Shown one piece after another: positions 33,643 to 41,081 of a stretch of DNA of 64,000 bases (the first letter of the stretch is position 1; every line of letters begins with the position of its first letter). The notes under the pieces are model-generated. The model was not told the DNA's origin and made no database searches. It saw nothing but the letters and a program-made list of their open reading frames with translations. Both the position numbers and the translations under genes were made by a program. This DNA is from Myceligenerans salitolerans (GTDB taxonomy: Bacteria > Actinomycetota > Actinomycetes > Actinomycetales > Cellulomonadaceae): assembly GCF_017349295.1 (NCBI RefSeq), contig NZ_JAFMPK010000044.1, positions 109,672 to 173,671 on the forward strand, given 5' to 3'.

Positions 33643-34056
33643 TCAGTCGAGGAACGTCAGCTCGACCAACCGACATCGGCGCACCCAGTCCTCCAGGTCC
33701 ACCGGCTGGACCAGGTGGCCCGGGTTCGCCGGCTGGTTGAGGTCGGCGACGATCTCGGTCAGGACCGCACGCCGCTCCGGTTCCTCGGTGACCGGCCGGG
33801 CGGTGGCCCGCAGGTCCGCGCGCACCCGGCCCTTGAGGTGGAACGTGAGGGCGGGTTCGGCCAGCAGGTTCACGTACCAGCTCGGCCGGTCGACCGTGCC
33901 GCTGCACAGGTACGTGCGGCCGGCCACGTGGTAGAAGAAGATCTCGATCCGCCGCGGCAGACCCGTGCGCCGTCCTGTCGTCGTGATGTCGACGATGCGC
34001 TGCCGTGTCGTGGCGGCCGGGGTGATCTCCAGGGCCCGCCGCACCGCCTCGTCCAT
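33643..34056 (-). CDS. Nitroreductase-family deazaflavin (F420)-dependent oxidoreductase
   Basis: A 137-residue protein of the F420H2-dependent quinone/nitro reductase (DUF385) type. ITTTGRRTGLPRRIEIFFYHVAGRTYLCSG is the characteristic split-barrel opening, followed by PSWYVNLLAEPALTFHLKGRVRADL. The family uses deazaflavin F420 to reduce quinones or nitro compounds; F420 use is assumed from the family. Its ATG overlaps the stop of the SDR gene upstream (TGATG), so the two are translationally linked and probably act on related substrates. Their shared regulator is likely the divergent TetR. Confidence 0.82.
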   Translation of the reverse strand: MDEAVRRALEITPAATTRQRIVDITTTGRRTGLPRRIEIFFYHVAGRTYLCSGTVDRPSWYVNLLAEPALTFHLKGRVRADLRATARPVTEEPERRAVLTEIVADLNQPANPGHLVQPVDLEDWVRRCRLVELTFLD

Positions 34057-34961
34057 CAGGCCTCCCCGCTCTCGCGGTGCGGGGCCCCGGGCTGCCGGTG
34101 CTCGCCGCGCTGGTCCTCGCGCCGCGGGGCCCCGGGCTGCCCGTGCTCGCTGCGCCGGCCCCCGCCCCGCTGATCCTCGCCCCGCTGCTCCTCGTACCGC
34201 AGGGCCGGCCCGAGCAGCAGCCCGCCGTCGACGACGAACTCCGACCCGGTCGCGTAGGCGGCGTCGTCGGACGCCACGAACAGGACCAGCTTGGTCACGT
34301 CACCGGGCTTCCCCACGCGCGGGATCGCGAACGGCTCGGGCGTGTAGGCGGCCGCGATGGGCGCCGCGCCGGGAGCTGCCGGCTCCGTGATGAACGCGGT
34401 CGAGACCGCTCCGGGGTGGATCGAGTTGACCCGGATCCCGTCGCGGCCCAGCTCCATGGCTGCCGTCCGGGTCAGACCGCGCAGAGCCCACTTGCTCGTC
34501 GTGTAGGCGGCGAAGTACGGGGTGCCGGTGTTGGCCATGGAGGATGCGATGTTCACGATCGAGCCGCCTCCACCCCGCCGCATCGACGGGGTGACGGCGC
34601 GTATCCCCAGGAACTGCCCGGTCACGTTGATGTCCAGGAGCCGCTGCCAGTCGGCCAGCTCGGTGCGCTCGACCGTCGCGGCCGCCTGCGGCACGCCGGC
34701 ATTGTTGACCAGTACCGACACCGGTCCGAAGCGGCGCTCGGAGGCCGTCACGGCGTCGGCCCACTGCCGCTCGTCGCGCACGTCCAGGGTGACCGCCATG
34801 GCCCGGTCGCCCAGCTCGGCGGCCAGGCGCGTTCCCCGCTCGGGGACCCGGTCCCCGATCACGACGTCCGCGCCGGCGGCATGGAAGGCGCGCACGTGGC
34901 TCACACCCATGCCGCCGCCCGCACCCGTCACCAGGACCGTCTTGTTCTTGAATCGCCCCAC
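34056..34961 (-). CDS. SDR-family mycofactocin-type/NAD-dependent oxidoreductase with repetitive C-terminal tail
   Basis: A 301-residue SDR from the GTG at 34961, which has GAGAGGA upstream (the open frame reaches 34991). NAD motif FKNKTVLVTGAGGGMGVSHVRAF, then VLVNNAGVPQAAA, NIASSMANTGTPYFAAYTTSKWAL (Ser-Tyr-Lys) and SEFVVDGGLLLGPALRY, where normal members end. The last 45 residues are a hydrophilic repeat (HGQPGAPRREDQRGE / HRQPGAPHRESGEA) coded by a 45-base duplication. The wording resembles mycofactocin-coupled SDRs, but no mycofactocin genes are present, so that label is not certain. It is coupled to the deazaflavin reductase gene. Confidence 0.85.
   Translation of the reverse strand: MGRFKNKTVLVTGAGGGMGVSHVRAFHAAGADVVIGDRVPERGTRLAAELGDRAMAVTLDVRDERQWADAVTASERRFGPVSVLVNNAGVPQAAATVERTELADWQRLLDINVTGQFLGIRAVTPSMRRGGGGSIVNIASSMANTGTPYFAAYTTSKWALRGLTRTAAMELGRDGIRVNSIHPGAVSTAFITEPAAPGAAPIAAAYTPEPFAIPRVGKPGDVTKLVLFVASDDAAYATGSEFVVDGGLLLGPALRYEEQRGEDQRGGGRRSEHGQPGAPRREDQRGEHRQPGAPHRESGEA
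34078..34165. repeat. 45-base direct repeat in the SDR 3' end
   Basis: Two imperfect copies of a GGGGCCCCGGGCTGCC-containing unit begin near 34081 and 34126. They encode the duplicated 15-residue tail segment, which suggests recent slippage at a GC-rich sequence. Confidence 0.7.
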
Positions 34962-34983
34962 GGCACATCCTCTCGCCAGGTTC

Positions 34984-34999
34984 CGAGTCATCTGACTCG
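34984..34999. promoter_or_regulatory. Palindrome 1 of a paired TetR operator
   Basis: CGAGTCA-TC-TGACTCG, perfect 7-base arms, next to the SDR start side of the divergent promoter region. Confidence 0.6.
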
Positions 35000-35031
35000 C
35001 CTCTGTCGAGACGGTACGTCGGCCCGTGGTT

Positions 35032-35049
35032 GTGAGTCAAGTGGCTCAC
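35032..35049. promoter_or_regulatory. Palindrome 2 of a paired TetR operator
   Basis: GTGAGTCA-AG-TGGCTCAC, 8-base arms with one mismatch. It shares the GAGTCA half-site with the palindrome 49 bases away (centre to centre) and sits 27 bases before the TetR ATG. Confidence 0.6.
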
Positions 35050-35075
35050 CTCGCGCCGTCCGGCATGATGGGCGC

Positions 35076-35699
35076 ATGGCGGCAGGGACGGGTGCGTACC
35101 ACCAGCAGCTCGCGGAGCAGAAGCGGGCGGCGATCATCGACGCGGCGACCAGCCTGTTCATGGCCCACGGCTATGCGGGCACGTCGCTGGCCCGGGTGGC
35201 CCAGGACGCCGACGTCTCGAAGGCGACCCTGTTCAAGCAGTTCCCCACCAAGGCGAGCCTGTTCGAGGCAGTGGTGACACAGCAATGGGACGCGGCCGAC
35301 GACGACCGCACGACACCGGAGCCCGGCGACCTCGCACACGGGCTGCGCCTGTACGGCCGCCGCTACGCGGCGCTCATGTCACGGCCCGAGATGGTGGGCC
35401 TGTACCGGATGGTGATCGCGGAGATGCCACGCTTCCCCCAGATCGCCGACACCCAGTTCGAGACCGGGAAGATGCCGTTCTTCCGCGCGGTCCAGCGCTA
35501 CCTCCGGGCCGAGCACGACGCCGGGACGGCTCGCGTCGACGACACCCTCATGGCGGCGGCCAACTTCCTGGGCATGATCGGCAACTACGTGTTCTGGCCC
35601 CGGCTCATGGTGGTCGGCTGGGATCCCACGCCCACGCAGGTCGAGAGCGCAGTGGACGAGGCGGTGGCGACGACCGTCGCCCGCTACGGCACCGCGTAG
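35076..35699 (+). CDS. TetR-family transcriptional repressor
   Basis: A 207-residue regulator from the ATG at 35076. The HTH reads RAAIIDAATSLFMAHGYAGTSLARVAQDADVSKATLFKQFPTKASLFEAVV. The C-terminal half (LYGRRYAALMSRPEMVGLYRMVIAEMPRFPQIADTQFETGKMPFFRAVQRYL) fits the AefR-like TetR_C group. Divergent from the SDR/deazaflavin pair, with two GAGTCA palindromes between, it is the probable repressor of that pair and of itself. The effector is unknown; the oxidoreductase targets suggest a small hydrophobic or redox-active compound. Confidence 0.88.
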   Translation: MAAGTGAYHQQLAEQKRAAIIDAATSLFMAHGYAGTSLARVAQDADVSKATLFKQFPTKASLFEAVVTQQWDAADDDRTTPEPGDLAHGLRLYGRRYAALMSRPEMVGLYRMVIAEMPRFPQIADTQFETGKMPFFRAVQRYLRAEHDAGTARVDDTLMAAANFLGMIGNYVFWPRLMVVGWDPTPTQVESAVDEAVATTVARYGTA

Positions 35700-35751
35700 G
35701 GCGGAAGCCCATGCGTCCGCCGTGGAGGCGCTGCGACCCAGAGCGGCCGGG

Positions 35752-36279
35752 TCAGAGCGCCTTGCCGTAGCAGCGCTGGTCTTCCTCGCCCGCGTACTTG
35801 CCGTAGGGCGGGATCGGCTCGTACCCGAGCTTCTCGTAGAGGGCGATCGCCTCCGGCTGCGCCGTACCGGTCTCCAGGACGAGCCGGGTCATGCCCGCCT
35901 CACGGGCGGAGCGCTCGAGTGTCTCCATGATCAGCGTCGAGAAGCCGCGGCGCCGGAACCCGGCGTCCACGAAGACACGCTTGACCTCGCCTGTCGCACG
36001 GGGATGGCGGCCCCCGACTCCGTCGTCCGTCCCGGACAGGTCGCGGATGCTGCCGCCCGCGGCGGCGACGCCGTCGACCCGGACGACGGCCGTGACGACG
36101 ATCGTGGCGGGGTCGATGTACTCGTTCGCGTCCTCGTCACCGCCGTAGCGTTCGCCGAGTTCCGTGACCGCGGCGAGCCGGAGTTCGACGGCGTCCGGGT
36201 GCTCGAACGGCACCTTCTCGACCGAGACCGCCGAAGCCGCCTCGGAGATGTCATCGCGTGCCCTGGTCGTCTCCGTCAT
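35752..36279 (-). CDS. GNAT-family N-acetyltransferase
   Basis: A 175-residue acetyltransferase. The acetyl-CoA loop is GEVKRVFVDAGFRRRGFSTLIMETLERSAREAGMTRLVLETG, with the R-x-x-G-x-G/S motif A, and motif B follows as TAQPEAIALYEKLGYEPIPPYGKYAG. The substrate cannot be predicted: the family covers amino acids, peptides, antibiotics and proteins. An Asp-rich segment near residues 75-90 (GTDDGVGGRHPRATGE) is a loop before motif A. The gene follows purQ by 55 bases on the same strand and could be read through from the purSQ transcript. Confidence 0.88.
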   Translation of the reverse strand: MTETTRARDDISEAASAVSVEKVPFEHPDAVELRLAAVTELGERYGGDEDANEYIDPATIVVTAVVRVDGVAAAGGSIRDLSGTDDGVGGRHPRATGEVKRVFVDAGFRRRGFSTLIMETLERSAREAGMTRLVLETGTAQPEAIALYEKLGYEPIPPYGKYAGEEDQRCYGKAL

Positions 36280-36334
36280 CGGTCCTCCTGGCCCACGACG
36301 GAGCGTCCGGGTACCCGGGGCGAAGCAGGCAAGG

Positions 36335-37048
36335 TCACGCCCCGACGAGTGAGGCCAGCACCGACCGGAAGAACGGGAGCCCGTCCGTGCCCGCGCGCGG
36401 GCCGTCCGCAGCGGCCGGGCCGAAACCCGGTTCGACGGCGTGCTCCGGGTGCGGCATCAGCCCCACCACGTTGCCCTTCTCGTTGGTGATACCCGCGATG
36501 TCGCGGCGCGAGCCGTTCGGGTTCCAGCCGTCGTAGCGGAACGCGACGCGACCCTCGCCCTCCAGCCGGTCCAGGGTGTCGTCGTCCGCGACGAACTGCC
36601 CGTCCTGATTCTTCAGCGGGATCGTGATCTTCTGTCCCGTGGCGAACTCGTTGGTCCACGCCGTGTTGGCGTTGGTGACCACGAGGGTCTGCTCGCGGCA
36701 CACGAAGTGCAGGTGGTCGTTCTTGATCATCGAGCCCGGCAACAGGTGCGCCTCGGTGAGGACCTGGAAACCGTTGCAGATGCCGAGCACCGGCATGCCG
36801 CCCCGCGCGGCGTCGATCACGGAGGCCGTCGCCGGAGCGAACCTGCTGATCGCGCCGGCACGCAGGTAGTCGCCGTAGGAGAAGCCGCCGGGCAGCACGA
36901 CCGCCTCGACGCCCTGCAGATCGGCGTCCGCGTGCCAGAGGGCGACGGGCTCGCCGCCGGCGAGCCGGATCGCCCGGGCCGCGTCACGGTCGTCGAGCGT
37001 GCCGGGAAAGGTGACCACGCCGATCCGGGCGCTGTTCAGCGCGCCCAT
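36335..37048 (-). CDS. purQ: PurQ, FGAM synthase glutaminase subunit
   Basis: A 237-residue class I glutamine amidotransferase that feeds ammonia to PurL. The nucleophile cysteine is in [20 protein letters not shown], and the His/Glu pair lies in [16 protein letters not shown]. The N-terminus [20 protein letters not shown] and [17 protein letters not shown] are diagnostic. The ATG at 37048 overlaps the purS stop (TGATG), so purS-purQ are coupled. The short PurL at 10.9 kb completes the complex. MGALNS precedes the usual MARIG start; an internal start is not excluded. Confidence 0.96.
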   Translation of the reverse strand: MGALNSARIGVVTFPGTLDDRDAARAIRLAGGEPVALWHADADLQGVEAVVLPGGFSYGDYLRAGAISRFAPATASVIDAARGGMPVLGICNGFQVLTEAHLLPGSMIKNDHLHFVCREQTLVVTNANTAWTNEFATGQKITIPLKNQDGQFVADDDTLDRLEGEGRVAFRYDGWNPNGSRRDIAGITNEKGNVVGLMPHPEHAVEPGFGPAAADGPRAGTDGLPFFRSVLASLVGA

Positions 37049-37332
37049 CAGGCCAGCCCGGCGCGCTGCGGGACCGCGGCGTCCGCCGACGCGTCGGTCA
37101 CGGCGACGACGTCCTCGATGATCGGGTTGGACAGCACTTCCTCGGCCGCCCTGCGAGCCTGTTCGAGGATCTCGGGCGTGACCTCGCCGTCGACCTCGAG
37201 CTCGAATCGCTTGCCCTGGCGGACACCGCTGAACTGCGTGAATCCGAGGCGCGGCAGCGCCCCGACCACGGCCTTGCCCTGGGGGTCCAGGATCTCGGGC
37301 TTGGGCATGACCTCGACGACGACGCGTCCCAC
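37048..37332 (-). CDS. purS: PurS, FGAM synthase bridging subunit
   Basis: A 94-residue protein that bridges PurL and Pur[32 protein letters not shown] and [15 protein letters not shown] are the family hallmarks; it is slightly longer than the usual 80-85 residues, with an Ala/Asp tail ([17 protein letters not shown]). Its stop overlaps the purQ start by one base. Only 39 bases separate it from the end of the sensor gene upstream, so a purSQ promoter must be near or inside that gene's 3' end. Confidence 0.95.
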   Translation of the reverse strand: MGRVVVEVMPKPEILDPQGKAVVGALPRLGFTQFSGVRQGKRFELEVDGEVTPEILEQARRAAEEVLSNPIIEDVVAVTDASADAAVPQRAGLA

Positions 37333-37371
37333 GGGGGCTCCTTGAAAGACGAGGGGATTCCGGGGCCGAGT

Positions 37372-39702
37372 CTACTGGGAGGTGGAGAACGGCGAGGCAT
37401 CCGCCTGTGGACGCACGCGTGAGGTACGCCACGGAGCCGCGTCCCCCGAACCCTCGGCGCCCAGAACCATCAGGACGCCGACCATCCGCGCCCGCACACC
37501 CGCGTCGTCGGTGACCGTCGTGGCCCGGGCGCGGACCCAGAGCTCGCGCCCGTCCGCCGCCGTGAGCCGGTGCTCCAGGTCCAACGGCACGCACGCTCCC
37601 GCGAGCTGGCGTGCGATCGCCGACCGCACCGCGCGCTGGTCGTCCGGGTGGACGCGGCTGGTCCACTCCTCGATGCCCGAGCCGACCTCGTCGTCCGCCA
37701 GCCCGAGCAGCGACTTCCAGGTCCGCGAGTAGTAGACGTGACCGGTGGTGATGTCCCAGTCCCAGGTGCCCTCGAGGGCGACCTCCTCGACGAGGCGGTA
37801 ACGCACCTGACCCGCCCGGAGGTCCAGCGCGAGCGCCCGCTCACGCGCCGCCATGTCGGCCAGCGCGGCGCGCTGGGTGCGCAGGGACACCAGCCGTGCC
37901 TCCCGGTCCAGCGCGACGGCGAGCATCGCGGCCCAGTGGTCGAACTTGTCGCGGGCACTGGTGGTGTGGGTGTCGATGGCACCGCCGATGAGCAGCAGCC
38001 CCCAGTCGCTCGTGTCGAAGGTGACGGGGATGACGAAGGCGATCCCGTCCGCGGAGTCGAGCAGGGCCCGCGTGGGGAAGGACGCGACCGGCAGCCTGGT
38101 GCCGACCAGGGCGCGCGCCTGGGCCGATGTCGCCGTCGTGCCGACCACGGTGAGTTCTCGTGCCGGGTCCGCCGCGGTCCCGGCGGGGGGCCGGGGGGCA
38201 GGGCTGTCGATCTCCCCCGCGTAGTCCCGCAGACCCGGCCGGGGGACGTCGTCGGGGACGGGCGGGTGGGTGAGCCGCTCCGCGGCGTCGGACCACAGCG
38301 CGAGCGTCGCGGGCCCGCGGTGGCCCTTGGGCAGCCACCGCAGCGTGCGGATGGTGGGCGCGTCCGCGTGCAGGAGTCCGAGGTCGAGTTCGTACTGCTC
38401 CCCGATCGTCCGCTCGAGACGGCCGGCCCGGGCCAGGAGGGTCTGCGTGCAGCCGGTGCTGAGCGCGACTATCACATCGGTGATGGCGCGGGCCACGGCG
38501 CGGCGGCGGGCCGTCGGCCCCGGCTCGCCGGGAGCGCGGGTCCTTCCCTTGCGTGCCTTCGCCAGTTCCTCCTCGACCGAGCGGAGCGCCGGCACCAGTT
38601 GCTCGAGCGCCTCAGGATGCGGCCGGAGCGCACGGGTGATGTCCACGAGGGAGGCGAGGGCGTCGGCGTCGGGCAGCACGGCGAGGGCGTCGGCGCCGCG
38701 CACGATCCGCTGCACGCTGCGCATCCACGCCTCGATGCCCGGCGCGGCTCCCGCACCGTCGAGGACGATCTCCGCGACGCCGGCGAGCCGGGCCCAGGAC
38801 GTCGCCGCCTCCTCGCCGGTGCCCTGCACCGGTCCCACGCTCGCCTCCCGGCAGCCGCACGACTCGCGGGTGATCAGGCTCGCGGCCGACAGGTGCCGGC
38901 CTCGTGGCCGCTCACCCCTGATCTGGGCGACCAGCAGCGAGACGGCCAGTTCGCCGACTCCGTCGTGGTGCGGGTCCACGGTGGCCAGCCGGGGCCGCAT
39001 ACGCGCGCCCAGATCGGAGTGGTCGAATCCGACCACCGCCTGCCGCTTCGGCAGCGCGAGACCGCTGACCTGGAGCATTCTCGTGAACCCGGCGGCATTG
39101 CGGTCGGTGGCGACGAACGTCGCCGTGGTCGGCATCCCCGCGGTCAGCGCCTGCCGTGCGGCGGCCGCGCCCGCCGCCTCCTGGTTGTCCGACGCGTGAT
39201 AGACCCACTCGTCCCTCGGCTCGATGCCGTGATCGCGCAAGGTGGCGCGGTACGCCTCGTAGCGCTCGACGATGTCGGACTGGCGCAGACTGCCGACGAA
39301 ACCGATTTCGACGTGTCCGTGCGCGATGAGGTGCTCGACGGCGGCACGCGTCCCGCCGGCGTTGTCGGGCGCGACGGCGGGAGCCTTCGCAACGGGAGAG
39401 TGCTCGCCGACCAGCACCATGGGCCGGTCCTCCGCTCCCAGCCTCTCGACCGTCTCGGCGTCGACGGCGGTCGTCACCACGATCAGGCCGTCCGCCGCGT
39501 CGAGCCCGACCGGCACGCCGACCGGCGGCTCCTCCGGGAACTGCGCGCGCTCCAGATCGGCCGGGTACGTCTGCACGACGACGACCCGGTGCCCGCCGGC
39601 TCGCGCCGCGCGCGAGACCCCGGCCAGAACCTTCCCGAAGTAGTGCCCCCCGACCACCGGCGACAGCACTGCCACCGAGTACTTGCCCCTTACGGATGTC
39701 AT
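37372..39702 (-). CDS. Cytoplasmic LacI-type ligand-binding / GAF-like / PAS sensor with no output domain
   Basis: A 776-residue protein from the ATG at 39702 (GTG at 39708 in frame). Residues 1-290 form a LacI/periplasmic-binding fold without the DNA-binding [72 protein letters not shown] and [12 protein letters not shown] helical region follows, then a GAF-like domain (about 500-620), a coiled coil, and a PAS fold (about 635-750: [37 protein letters not shown]). The protein then ends; no kinase, GGDEF or HTH is seen. No signal peptide, so it is cytosolic. It is divergent from the LacI gene by 61 bases, suggesting joint sugar sensing. Confidence 0.8.
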   Translation of the reverse strand: MTSVRGKYSVAVLSPVVGGHYFGKVLAGVSRAARAGGHRVVVVQTYPADLERAQFPEEPPVGVPVGLDAADGLIVVTTAVDAETVERLGAEDRPMVLVGEHSPVAKAPAVAPDNAGGTRAAVEHLIAHGHVEIGFVGSLRQSDIVERYEAYRATLRDHGIEPRDEWVYHASDNQEAAGAAAARQALTAGMPTTATFVATDRNAAGFTRMLQVSGLALPKRQAVVGFDHSDLGARMRPRLATVDPHHDGVGELAVSLLVAQIRGERPRGRHLSAASLITRESCGCREASVGPVQGTGEEAATSWARLAGVAEIVLDGAGAAPGIEAWMRSVQRIVRGADALAVLPDADALASLVDITRALRPHPEALEQLVPALRSVEEELAKARKGRTRAPGEPGPTARRRAVARAITDVIVALSTGCTQTLLARAGRLERTIGEQYELDLGLLHADAPTIRTLRWLPKGHRGPATLALWSDAAERLTHPPVPDDVPRPGLRDYAGEIDSPAPRPPAGTAADPARELTVVGTTATSAQARALVGTRLPVASFPTRALLDSADGIAFVIPVTFDTSDWGLLLIGGAIDTHTTSARDKFDHWAAMLAVALDREARLVSLRTQRAALADMAARERALALDLRAGQVRYRLVEEVALEGTWDWDITTGHVYYSRTWKSLLGLADDEVGSGIEEWTSRVHPDDQRAVRSAIARQLAGACVPLDLEHRLTAADGRELWVRARATTVTDDAGVRARMVGVLMVLGAEGSGDAAPWRTSRVRPQADASPFSTSQ

Positions 39703-39763
39703 GCTCACACCCCGTCCTCGTCGACGCTGTGCAAAGTATGGGCTAACAGGGCATGCTACGGGA

Positions 39764-40906
39764 ATGGTCTCGACGGCGCGACCGAATCATCACGAAGATC
39801 CAGATAACTCGACCGGCAAGGGTGGAATCCCGGCCTCACCCCGGGGCGGCCGGCCGCGCTCGGGCGAGGGCAAGCGGCGACCGACGATCGTCGACGTCGC
39901 CCGCGCGGCGGGCGTCTCGACGGCCGTGGTGTCGTACGCCCTGAACGGTCGGCGCGGGGTGGCGGAGGTCACCCGGGAGCGTGTGCTCCGGGTGGCGGAC
40001 GAGCTCGGCTGGCGGCCCGCCACGGCGGCGCGCTCGCTGCGCGCCGGCCCGGGCGCCGCCGCCCTCGTGGCGGTGCACGACGGCGCCGCCGGGTCCCGGG
40101 CCGCGTCGACGCTCGACCTCGTCACCGCCGCGTCCGAGGTGCTCGACGACGCGGGCGTCACCCTGGCCGTGCACACGGCGGGCACCGTGGAGCAGGCGGC
40201 GCACCTGATGCGCCGCTGGTGGGCGGAGCGCCGCTACGCCGGCTTCGTCGTGACGGGCCTGCGGTCCGACGACGCCCGCCTCGCCGCCCTGCGCCACCTG
40301 CCCGCGCCGGCGGTCATGGTGGGCGACCCGTCCGTACCCGCACCACCAGCCTGGCGCAGCGTCGTGTTCGACGACGCCACGGCGTTCGCGCAGGTCGGCG
40401 AGTTTCTCGCCGATCTGGGGCACCGCCGGGTCGCCATGCTCACCGGAGCCGAGGGCCTCCTGGCGACCCGCCGCCGGGCCACGGCTCTCGCCGGCGCGCT
40501 GAGCAAGGCCGGAATCGATTTCGACGCGGTCACGGGCGACGGCGTCGACCGGGCGGCGGCCGCGGTCGGTTCGCTGCTCTCCTCCGGCAGCCACCCGACC
40601 GCCGTCGTGACCGACGACGACGTCACGGCCGGCGTCGTGCTCGACGTCGCGCGGCGGCTGGAGATCGCCGTACCGTGGCAGCTCTCCGTGGTGGCCGGGA
40701 CGGACGCCGCCGCGTGCCGGCTCACGACACCGTCGCTCACCGCCGTGCCGTATCCGGTGGAACGTCTCGGTCAAGCCGTCGGGCAGGCGCTGCTCGGCGT
40801 GCTGCGCGCCGACGGGGCGCCGAACGAGAAGGCGCCACCGTCCGTCACGGTCGCCGCGGGCGGGCTGGTGGTGCGCGGTTCCACGGCTCCCCCGGATCCG
40901 AGGTGA
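39764..40906 (+). CDS. LacI-family transcriptional regulator
   Basis: A 380-residue regulator from the ATG at 39764. After a 45-residue basic lead the HTH reads RPTIVDVARAAGVSTAVVSYALNGRRGVAEVTRERVLRVADELGWRPATAARSL, with hinge helix included. The sugar-binding domain follows: FVVTGLRSDDARLAALRHLPAPAVMVG, FLADLGHRRVAMLTG, WQLSVVAGTDAAACRLTTPSLTAV. It lies upstream of the GH6 cellulase in the same direction, with an AAACG-ATT-CGTTT palindrome between, and is divergent from the sensor gene. A role in cello-oligosaccharide or glucan response is likely but unproven. Confidence 0.9.
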   Translation: MVSTARPNHHEDPDNSTGKGGIPASPRGGRPRSGEGKRRPTIVDVARAAGVSTAVVSYALNGRRGVAEVTRERVLRVADELGWRPATAARSLRAGPGAAALVAVHDGAAGSRAASTLDLVTAASEVLDDAGVTLAVHTAGTVEQAAHLMRRWWAERRYAGFVVTGLRSDDARLAALRHLPAPAVMVGDPSVPAPPAWRSVVFDDATAFAQVGEFLADLGHRRVAMLTGAEGLLATRRRATALAGALSKAGIDFDAVTGDGVDRAAAAVGSLLSSGSHPTAVVTDDDVTAGVVLDVARRLEIAVPWQLSVVAGTDAAACRLTTPSLTAVPYPVERLGQAVGQALLGVLRADGAPNEKAPPSVTVAAGGLVVRGSTAPPDPR

Positions 40907-40933
40907 GCCACCGCCAGAGAGCGGTCTCCTGTT

Positions 40934-40946
40934 AAACGATTCGTTT
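40934..40946. promoter_or_regulatory. LacI-type operator candidate upstream of the GH6 cellulase
   Basis: AAACG-ATT-CGTTT, a perfect 5-base-arm palindrome 136 bases before the cellulase start and 28 after the lacI stop. The AAACG half-site resembles many LacI-family operators. Confidence 0.5.
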
Positions 40947-41081
40947 GGTGTCGTCCAAGTCATCGCCCGGGCAACGATTCACCCGCCACCGCAGAAAGGC
41001 CTGCGGGGTGCGCGCGCCACCGGCCCCACCGCGAAGGAGGGCCGGCCGGCGCGTGCGAACAGGACGACCCGGGAGGGCATC

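Noticed and set aside
34056..34961. Mycofactocin-dependent dehydrogenase
   Set aside because: SDR wording is compatible, but no mftA-F genes are in the window, so only a general SDR call is safe.
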